From: Rebecca billardiae RCC1528
Lineage: Eukaryota > Haptophyta
Length of the DNA stretch: 64,000 bases
Assembly (NCBI GenBank): GCA_965240325.2
Contig: OZ251243.1
Location: 434,001-498,000 of the forward strand
Direction: 5' to 3'
This document shows, piece after piece, positions 51,344 through 59,348 of this stretch. A program made the translations under genes and the position numbers. Each line of letters opens with the position of its first letter. Position 1 is the first letter of the stretch. The notes under the pieces are model-generated. The model saw only the letters and a program-made list of their open reading frames with translations, was not told the DNA's origin and did not search any database.

Positions 51344-52183
51344 TTACGCCGACGACGTCACCTCGGCAGTCGAGTGAGGATTCTTGCAAGCGGCCTCGTA
51401 GCTGGTGCCGGGCCTCGCAAACCATGTGTTGAACCTGTGCTGCCCGGGCAGTGTCTTGCATACGATATAGCCAGCGCGTCTCATGAACTTGAGGATCGCC
51501 TTGTGGTGGGCGGGGGACATCCAGGTCTCGATGACGAAGACATCGATCGTGGTCGCCTTCCAGTCGATCGTGCTCAGCACGTCCAGCTCAGAGCCCTCCA
51601 CGTCGAGCGAGAAGAAGTCGACGTGCGGCACGCCCGAGAGGTATTCGCTCATGGGCGCGCAGGGCACGTCCACGACGATCGGCTTCTTCGAGGCCGCGGC
51701 CGCCGTGGCGTCGTGCTTGTGGAAATAGCCGACGAACTTTCTGGACATCTTCCCCACCACGCCCTGCGTCGAGTTGTAGGCCATCGGGTCGTCCATGAAC
51801 TGGACGCTCCGCTTCGGAGGCACGCAGACCGCGCCCCCGTGTGCAGTCGCTTTTGGTCGGTAGAGGCGCACGTTCTCTAGCAGCTTTGCTGCATTCGTCG
51901 GGCTGCCCTCGACGAGGACCCCGGACCACCCTCGGCAGGTCTCGAGGTAGAGAGTGTTGGATATGGTCAACCCATCCAGGGCGCCAAGCTCCACGAAGAC
52001 GCCGTTGCGTTTCTCGCCAAAGAAGATCAGCGAGCGCATCTCCTCGCCAAATTGCGAGCGCGACTGCAAGCAGCCGGTGCCGGTGGGTGCGGCATGCCCC
52101 CCTCGCAGCGCGGAAAGGAGGTGCGCAAGCGCACCGAGCGCGGAGATCGGCGTTCGGTGCCCCCGCGCCTCGCGCGGCGGCAT
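51344..52183 (-). CDS. FkbM-family methyltransferase
   Basis: A 279-residue frame from the ATG at 52183. The frame stays open upstream to a GTG at 52438, so a longer or spliced N-terminus is possible. The SAM-binding motif is GVFVELGALDGLTISNTLYL, followed by GVLVEGSP. The family motif VDFFSLDVEGSELDVLSTID is followed by IDVFVIETW. The residues SQFGEE near the start match the usual FkbM opening. No clear signal peptide follows this ATG. It shares the fold but little sequence with the gene at 25519-26805, so these are separate paralogues and not a recent duplication. It probably O-methylates a glycan or metabolite; the substrate is unknown. Confidence 0.82.
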   Translation of the reverse strand: MPPREARGHRTPISALGALAHLLSALRGGHAAPTGTGCLQSRSQFGEEMRSLIFFGEKRNGVFVELGALDGLTISNTLYLETCRGWSGVLVEGSPTNAAKLLENVRLYRPKATAHGGAVCVPPKRSVQFMDDPMAYNSTQGVVGKMSRKFVGYFHKHDATAAAASKKPIVVDVPCAPMSEYLSGVPHVDFFSLDVEGSELDVLSTIDWKATTIDVFVIETWMSPAHHKAILKFMRRAGYIVCKTLPGQHRFNTWFARPGTSYEAACKNPHSTAEVTSSA

Positions 52184-52438
52184 CAGAGGCGCGGCGGTTG
52201 GCGGCCTGGCCGATACGACCACCCTTGCCGATACACACCCGGCTCGCTCGATCTGCGCGTGCGGTGAACCACGCTCAGAGCGGCCGGGGCTAAACCTGGT
52301 GACGAAACATGGCAGCGCCTCGAGACGCGTGGCCGGCGCAGGGGGGCGACACGCGCGGTGCTCGTTTAGCGTGGCGCGGCGTCGGACCGGTCGCGCGCTT
52401 GGCAGATGGACGCACCTGCACGTTCTTCGGGCACACAC

Positions 52439-53087
52439 GCCTCAGGTCCGTGCGCGCACGCCTCTCTCGCCACTTGCGCGGGCTTGCTTTCAGCAGCTGC
52501 CCGCGCCGCACCCGGCTCAGAAAGTGAGGAGCTGGAACTCGAAAACGCGGTGAAACGCGGTGTGCAGACGCATTCTGCGCGGTGATCTAGTGGTATGTGA
52601 GAAGGTTGGATGCGGCCGTTTTCGTGTAAGACTGTGAGCACTCACACGCGCCCCCTTGGCTACCAGTGCGACTGCCGTTGTCACCGAACTCGCCGCTCGG
52701 GCGGTGCGCCACGCGCTCAGCATCTCGGCTGGTGAAGAAGCAGCATCCCGGTGTCGCGACGAGCCCGGACGCACGGAACTAGTCGTCTACTTCCAAGCCG
52801 CGCGCACCTGCCTGGAAGTGGCTAGCAAGCAAAACGGAGCCGAATGCAAGATTCATGATGGCACTCTCTACGCTCTGCTCGGACTCTCGGAGCCTTGTCA
52901 GTGCGAGCACGACGGGAACGCCGTACGCGAGGCGAGGCGGCGCAATGTGTATATATATACATACAAGCACTGCATCTGCAGCAGCCCGCCGGCGGGCTGG
53001 GCTGCGACATCGACTACAACCTCATCCGTGCTTCATCGCCCATGGAGCGCGCTAGGCGGCGCGCTCACTCTCCAAGCCCCTCTTCTG
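52439..53087. other. Intergenic stretch, no gene recognised
   Basis: Open frames of up to about 245 codons pass through here into the family D repeats downstream, so they are not credible genes. A short TA run lies near 52948. Nothing else is recognised. Confidence 0.4.
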
Positions 53088-53484
53088 CAGCTGCGCGCCG
53101 CTTGGCCGGCGCGCGGCGACGCGTACTACGACCTCATCCTCATCCAGGCGCCCACGCGGGCGCACGGGGGCGACAGCCGCGGCTGCCGCTTGCCGGAGCT
53201 GCTCGCCGCTAGGTCGGCGGGCGGCGACATCGGATCACACATCGACTACGACCTCACCCTCATCCAAGTGCTCCGGAAGGCGCTCGGCCGCGGCGGCATC
53301 TGCCGTCGCCGCCGCGTGCCCCAGGCCGAGGCGGTGCTCCATCCCGGCCCCGCTCCCGTAGGGGGGCAGGGCTGCGGGTGGCGCACTGTCTGACCTCAGA
53401 CCTGGTCGGAAGGCGCGGACGCAGTTCTATGTGTCTGCTGCACTCAGCCTGACGCCTGCCCGTTGCATGCCACGTCGTATATTT
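53088..53484 (+). repeat. Family D repeat, tandem unit 1
   Basis: CGCGCCGCTTGGCCGGCGCG, then CGACCTCATCCTCATCCAGG and a GCTCGCCGCTAGGTCGGCGG segment, ending TTGCATGCCACGTCGTATAT. It is repeated as unit 2 at 53506 with small insertions and deletions. Confidence 0.85.
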
Positions 53485-53505
53485 ATTTATTTATTTATTT
53501 ACACA

Positions 53506-53895
53506 GCGCGCCGCTTGGCCGGCGCGCGGCGACGCGTACTACGACCTCATCCTCATCCAGGCGCCCACGCGGGCGCACGGGGGCGACAGCCGCAGCTGCC
53601 GTCTGCCGCAGCTGCTCGCCGCTAGGTCGGCGGGCGGCGACATTGACTACGACCTCATCACGGCTCACCCTCATCCAAGTGCTCCGGAAGGCGCTCGGCC
53701 GCGGCGGCATCTGCCGTCGCCGCCGCGTGCCCCAGCCCCAGGCCGAGGCGGTGCTCCATCCCGGCCCTGCTCCCTCAGAGGGGCAGGGCTGCGGGTGGCG
53801 CACTGCCTGACCTGGTTGGAAGGCGCGGACGCATTCTATATGTGTCTGCTGCACTCTGAGCCCTGACGCTTGCCCGTTGCATGCCACGTCGTTAA
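53506..53895 (+). repeat. Family D repeat, tandem unit 2
   Basis: Second unit in the same orientation, separated from unit 1 by TTTA tetranucleotides. It ends TTGCATGCCACGTCGTTAAA followed by TAAA repeats. It differs from unit 1 by a few short indels. Confidence 0.85.
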
Positions 53896-54658
53896 ATAAA
53901 TAAATAAATAAATAAAATAGAGAGAGAGACGAGAGAGAGAGATTCAAGAGAGAGAGAGAGATCGAGACGGAGCCAGAGAGAGAGAGAGACGAGAGAGAGA
54001 GAGATGAGAGAGAGTCATTGACAGTAGTAGACATTATATTATAATTATTATTATATATTATTCGGACATTGTCATTGCGAAGTCGTCAACGACAACGAGT
54101 GTCAGCCCTAGTACCGTCACCGTGCCGGCCGCATGCGCAGCCGCGGAAGGGTGATCTGTACGGATGCATGCACGCATCACTGTGAGTGCTGATGCGATGA
54201 TGACGACGATCGATGTGATGTTTAGACTTTAGCAGTGACGAGTGTCAGTGACAGATCGACGACGACAGATGTATACATGCGTATATTCGCAGCGGGCCAG
54301 GCCCAGGCCGGACTACGGCCGAGCGACAGATTATTGTCACAGAACGTGCGCGGCGGCCGGCGGCGCCGGCGGCGCGGGCCTACCCGCTACCGGCAGTGGG
54401 ACTCGGCTACTCGGTACCGGCACTCAAGCCTGACAGCAGTCGTCAAGACTGTGCATATATGTCTCATCTCTCATGGGCGCACTGTCAGGCTGGCACTGGC
54501 AGCGCGGGCATCAGCGGCAGAATGATCGACGACGATGATGTCGATCGCAGCTCGTAACAAGCTGTGAGACACTCGCGGATTCAGCGCATGGAGCCCGTAA
54601 CAGCGTGATGCCGATCATGTACACACGAGCGGAGCCGGCGTCGGCCGGTCACACCCGC
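53896..54658. other. Intergenic region with TAAA and GA repeats
   Basis: TAAA units at about 53893-53916 are followed by interrupted GA tracts to about 54015 and an ATTATA stretch. The rest has many stops and no recognisable gene. It leads to the 3' end of serA. Confidence 0.6.
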
Positions 54659-56120
54659 TCACCAGAGCACGCGCGTCTTCACGTTGAACGACGCGCCGCG
54701 CAGCAGGTTGACCACCTCAGCCGACACCTCCTTGTTCATGTCGATGAGCACGTACCCGACATTCTCGTCTGTGCCGAGCACCTGGCTGGTGATGTTGGCG
54801 CCCACATCGGAGAGGCATTTGTTGATCATCGAGAGCACGCCGGGCTCGTTGCGGTGCGCGTTGAGGATGCGGTGCGACGTCGGCTTGAGCGGCATCTCCA
54901 CCGTCGGGAAGTTCACCGCGCCCGTCGTCGCGCCGCCGTTGATGAACGCCTTGAAGGCCGACGACACCTCCAGGCCGATCGCGCGCTGCGCCTCCATGGT
55001 GGAGCCGCCGACGTGCGGCGTGAGGATCGTGTTGGGGCAGCCCTGCAGCACGCTCTCGAAGACGTTCTCACCGCTCGCCTTCGGCTCGGCTGGGAACACG
55101 TCCGCCGCGGCGCCGGCCAGGTGCCCGCTTTTCAACGCGTCCGCCAGCGCGTCCACCACCACCTGCGCGTGCGCGCGAGCGCCCCATGCGATTCGACGCA
55201 GCGCCGGCGCCATGCGCGGATCCTCAAGAGCCGGCCGATGGGCGGGCGCGAGCCGGCGTTCGCGCGTCGGCCGGGCGGCGCGCGACGCACCACTTCGCCC
55301 CGCGCGCAGTTGATGAAGAAGGCGTCCTTCTTCATCTTGGCGAACTGCTCCTTGCCAAACATGTTGCGCGTGCTCTCAAGCCGCGGCACGTGCAGCGAAA
55401 CATAGTCGGACTGCGCAAGCACGTCGTCGAGCGAGTCGCACGAGATGGCGTTGCCCAGGTTGAGCTTGGCAGACGTGTCGTAGAAGACGACGCGCATGCC
55501 CAGCCCCTCCGCGAGGATCGAGAGCTGCGAACCGACGTGCCCGTACCCCACGATGCCAAGCGTCTTGCCGCGGATCTCGTGGCAGTTCTTCGCCGTCTTG
55601 TACCACGCGCCGCGGTGGCACTCGGAGCTGCGGTCCATCATCCCTCGCGAGAGCGCGATGATCTGGCCGATCACGAGTTCAGCTGCGCGCCACACCGCGT
55701 GCGCGCGCGACGGCCGCAGCCGGGCGGCTGGTGAGCGCTGCACTCGGGCGGCGCGCATGGTGAGTGCGCGAGTCGCGCGCGGCGCGCACCGACAGAGCGC
55801 GTGTTGCTGAAGGGCGCGTTGAAGACAGGGATACCCTTGCTGGCGGCGTAGGGCAGGTCGACACGATCCGTGCCGATGCAGAAGCACCCGATGCACAGCA
55901 GCTTGTTCGCGTTCTCGAGCACCTCCTTGCTCAGCGGCGTCTTGCTGCGGATCCCAATCGCGTGGACTGTCTTAATCTTCTCGATGAGCTCGTCGTGCGG
56001 GAGCGCCTCGGCAGTCTCGACGGTGAAGCCATCCTTCCGCAGGTCGTCGACGGCCACCTGGTGGATGTTCTCCATCAGCAGGATCTTGATCTTGTCCTTG
56101 GGGTATGACGTCGTCGCCAT
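54659..56120 (-). CDS. serA: D-3-phosphoglycerate dehydrogenase, three exons
   Basis: The model on the minus strand joins 56120-55790, 55682-55291 and 55162-54659, giving 408 residues, close to E. coli SerA (410). It catalyses NAD-dependent oxidation of 3-phosphoglycerate to 3-phosphohydroxypyruvate, the first step of serine synthesis. Both joins restore family sequence exactly: SNTRS-VAELVIG and RGEV-VVVDALADAL. Landmarks are IGCFCIGTDRVD, the NAD-binding GYGHVG at 156-161, SLHVP, INCARGE with the active-site Arg, LTPHVGGST with the catalytic His, and a C-terminal ACT domain (NEPGVLSMINKCLSDVGANI). This is the short ACT-type enzyme without the ASB domain of animal and plant forms. No transit peptide is visible, so it is probably cytosolic. 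Its start lies 234 bp from a divergent small gene. Confidence 0.95.
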
Positions 56121-56354
56121 GGCTGCCTCTCGTGCGGGATATCCGATCGGGCTCGGCCGTCGTCAAAGCACGTGGACGGAGGGGTCCAAGAATCTCGGCT
56201 GATGACAATGGCCAACGCTCGGGGCTCGGGCGCGAGCTTGGCGCACAATCGAGTCGTCAGTCACCCAGTTCCGTGGCCGCCATCGCCAACGCGGCCAAGG
56301 CGCCAACGCTGTCTGGCAGGCCGGGGCCCCGCGTGCTCTGGAGGCGGCTGCCGG

Positions 56355-56564
56355 ATGGGGAAGAGCGCCAAGCTGACCAAGGTCGCAGCACCGAAGAAGA
56401 AGACGGATCCCAACAAGGGGCTGATGAGCCCCTCCGCGTCAATCCTCGGCAGGGGGAAGGGTGGCATCGCCAAGCAGCGCAAGGAGAAGGGCTCCGGCGT
56501 CGGCGGGAAGCACGCCGGCAAGTTTGTGCTGTCCTCCTCCAAGCAGCCACGCCCACGCACATGA
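56355..56564 (+). CDS. Small basic protein, unknown function
   Basis: A 69-residue ATG frame starting MGKSAKLTKVAAPKKKTDPN. It is rich in Lys, Gly and Ser (GRGKGGIAKQRKEKGSGVGG), with no hydrophobic core, and is probably disordered. The composition suggests nucleic-acid or ribosome association, but nothing specific is recognised. The frame is open upstream without an ATG in good context before 56355. The C-terminus (SSSKQPRPRT) may be read-through into an intron. Divergent from serA. Confidence 0.5.
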   Translation: MGKSAKLTKVAAPKKKTDPNKGLMSPSASILGRGKGGIAKQRKEKGSGVGGKHAGKFVLSSSKQPRPRT

Positions 56565-57672
56565 AGGCTGCGCATGCTTTCATGTTATTGTATGGCGCAC
56601 ACCTTCATGCGCGCAGCACACGCGGGGTGTGCCGCAAGGGCACACACCGCTGCCGTGCTTCTGACGGGGTGTGCACCCTTGCGGCTCGCAGCGCCGGCCT
56701 GCCGCGCGCGCGGGACCCGGCCGCCCGCTGAGCCCACCGCCGTACGGTGACGGCTGAGAGTACTGACGCGGGACTCGGCTCAGGTCGGCTTCCCGAATCC
56801 CGCCCGGGCGGGATCGGGCATCGTCGGCCATCCACCCATCCCAGTCTCTGAGTGCAGCTCCGCCAGGCCTAATCCGTTAAGACGGTGCCGACTATAGTAC
56901 TATCGCCGGTCCGGCCCGCGCGAATTGAGCGGCTTGTACCGGTCGATTGGACCGGTCATCAGACCGATCTGATATATATATGTATATATATATATATATA
57001 ATTGCCAGCCATAGCAGCTGCCACTAGTGACTGGTATTGGCCGCGTTATTAGTGCCACGCCAACGCCGATTATCAATCACGCGGTTAATGCACCGAAGTG
57101 TTCAATAATAGCGGACGATCGCCGCCATCGCGGCGGGCCCGGACCGCCGCTGCGGCGAACAAGGCGCCTGACGAATTATCAGGCCAGACCTGCCGCCAGA
57201 AGTCCTGGCGTCGTACCTGTGTCGTTATTAAATAATATATATATATATAGCTATATAGCTATAGCAGAATATGAGTCTGTATGGCCCGATCGGGTCTGTC
57301 TGTCTGAGTACGCTCATCACGACATGATTGATCAGATCACAATCATGATTCATTAATCTAAAGTATCATACGACGACACTCAGCATAGTAGTTACTAAGT
57401 AGTTAGTTCAGAGCAGCGGTCCAAGTGCGAGTCCCGCGGCCGCGCGCGGGCTGGCGGGTCGGACACTGACTTAAAGCAGTCCGCGCACGCCGCGTTGACG
57501 CGGCTGCTCCGCCAGCCCCGCCTCACGCCGCTCGTGGCACCGCGGGCCATTATTATAATAATATGAATATATATATGAATATATATGAATATATATATAT
57601 ATAGCAGTAGCTAGTTGTCCGACGAATAATGTCGGAATCATCTCAAGTACTAGCCGTGGTATTAAAAAACGC
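56565..57672. other. Intergenic region with AT-rich tracts
   Basis: TA-rich runs lie at about 56971-57000, 57228-57265 and 57555-57602. A GGCACCGCGGGCCATTATTA fragment at 57535 resembles the 3' end of repeat family A. No gene is visible. Confidence 0.55.
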
Positions 57673-59061
57673 TCATGCCGAGGCGAGCCCGCCATTGATC
57701 TGTTTCACCAGCGAGCCGTGCAGCACTTTTACGCTTGCGCGGTCGAGCACTGGCTTGGCGGCGCGCACGATCGCACCCTCGCCGGCGCCTGCGCCCGCCG
57801 AGACCGCCTTTGCACCGACCTCGGCCCCTTTGAGGGCCAGATCAATGCCCGCCTGCAGCTTCTCCACCTGGAGGACGCGCCTCATGAGGAATTGCACCGA
57901 CACGTTGATGACCGTCTCGACCAGCCAGAGCAGGTTGGGCATGATGCGGTCTGCGTGCACGGCAAACGCGCCGAGCACGTTGCACAGCAGAACGCCCAGG
58001 GCGATCGCGGCGTCTCCCGCGCCGTTCATTCCCGCCATCAGAAGGACGAGGGCCTGCGCGAAGACTAGGCCAGTGAGCAGACCCGCCCACAGGAAGGGCA
58101 CAAGCGGCGTCGGCCGCTTGCTCCACGCCGGGAACACCTCGTCGACGCGTGGGATGAGCGCCATCACCTCGCGCAGCGCTTGGCGCAGCGGGGTGAAGAG
58201 CACTTTGACCACCCTGCCCACGAGCCGCTCGGGCACGCCGATGGAGACGACCAGGCTCGAGATCGTGTTGGGCAGCACCTCGAGCAGCTCCGAGAACGCG
58301 TAGTCGATGATGTCACCCAGGTCTTGAAGCAGCACGGCGATGCCGCGCGCGATGGGCAGCGAGACAAAGTAGGCCTGGGCGACGATCGCGCTGAGCGCCA
58401 TGCACACGGCCACGTACGGCAGCAGGATCGAGACGAGCGGCCTCCACGGCGCAGCGAGCACGGGGCCGAGGAAGTCGAGCGTGGCTGCGATTGCCCAGCG
58501 GAGCGCGCCCCAGCCCGCGACCATCAGCACCGGCGCGACCGAGACGCGCACGCGTACCTTCTCCATGAGCCACACGATCGCGCTGCGCGTTGGCCTGCGG
58601 CAAGGGCCTGGGCAGCACGCGCACGTACTGCACGCGTAGCAGCCCCTCGGGCACGCGCAGAGGCACATGCAGAGGCAAGAGAGCCAGCATGGCCGCCGTG
58701 GCGGTGTCGGGGCCTGGGCCTCCAGATCAATCGTTGGCATGCGGTCCCCCAACTCCTTCAGCGCGCTGCCACCCGCGGCGGACGCCGCGGTGGCGGCCTG
58801 GGTGCCTGCGGCCGAGGCTTTGGCGACAGCCTGAGTGCTTGCGCCGGCAGCTGCGGCGCCCACGGGGCCAAGCGCGCGCGCCGACTTGCTGCCCATCTCC
58901 ATCAGGCCGCCTGTGGCGGTTCGCGCGAAGCCGGCGATCGCAGACTTGGGTCGCTCCTTACGCTCGGGCATCCTCAGCCGGACCGTGCACAGGCTGAGGA
59001 GCTTGTCCACGTCGATGAGTTTCTCATCGCCATCATCCGCCGCCCCTCCCTTTGCCGCCAT
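57673..59061 (-). CDS. Multi-pass membrane protein with a cysteine cluster
   Basis: A 462-residue frame from the ATG at 59061; upstream in-frame codons lack an ATG. The first about 115 residues are soluble, with an Ala/Gly-rich helical stretch (GASTQAVAKASAAGTQAATA). A remarkable cluster of 12 cysteines in 31 residues lies at about 125-155, immediately before a basic segment and the membrane domain; cysteines so placed are often palmitoylated (inference). At least four hydrophobic segments follow (VSVAPVLMVAGWGALRWAIA, VSILLPYVAVCMALSAIVAQ, LVPFLWAGLLTGLVFAQALV, AAIALGVLLCNVLGAF). The C-terminus is Ala/Gly-rich and helical. The family is unrecognised. It is head-to-head with the OSCA-like channel gene (287 bp). 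Confidence 0.7.
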   Translation of the reverse strand: MAAKGGAADDGDEKLIDVDKLLSLCTVRLRMPERKERPKSAIAGFARTATGGLMEMGSKSARALGPVGAAAAGASTQAVAKASAAGTQAATAASAAGGSALKELGDRMPTIDLEAQAPTPPRRPCWLSCLCMCLCACPRGCYACSTCACCPGPCRRPTRSAIVWLMEKVRVRVSVAPVLMVAGWGALRWAIAATLDFLGPVLAAPWRPLVSILLPYVAVCMALSAIVAQAYFVSLPIARGIAVLLQDLGDIIDYAFSELLEVLPNTISSLVVSIGVPERLVGRVVKVLFTPLRQALREVMALIPRVDEVFPAWSKRPTPLVPFLWAGLLTGLVFAQALVLLMAGMNGAGDAAIALGVLLCNVLGAFAVHADRIMPNLLWLVETVINVSVQFLMRRVLQVEKLQAGIDLALKGAEVGAKAVSAGAGAGEGAIVRAAKPVLDRASVKVLHGSLVKQINGGLASA

Positions 59062-59348
59062 CGCCGCCTGTGGGTGTACAGAACCACGGACGGCTGTTTC
59101 GACAAGACTTCGGCGCGCGGCCGCGCGCGGCGCCCGCCAAACGCGCGCCCAACGGTCGACACACCCTTTCGTCGGCGGCTGTTTCACGTCCTACGGTAGC
59201 CTCTCCCACCCGTGTACGTTACCGCAATTAGTTGGAAAGTAGTAAAACGGAAGCACTCGCCGCAGCTCCGCGCCTCATTTTTCATCGTGGCCGGCCCTGG
59301 CCAGCGTGTGTTCACTTGTGTCGGCGGCTTGGCCGCCATCGGCCACCG
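59062..59348. promoter_or_regulatory. Putative bidirectional promoter, cysteine-cluster protein / OSCA channel
   Basis: 287 bp separate the two divergent start codons. There is no TATA element; an AT-leaning patch (GCAATTAGTTGGAAAGTAGT) lies near 59224. Inferred from arrangement. Confidence 0.4.

Noticed and set aside
52656-53393. 245-codon plus-strand frame
   Set aside because: Its second half is the family D repeat, so the frame is not an independent gene.
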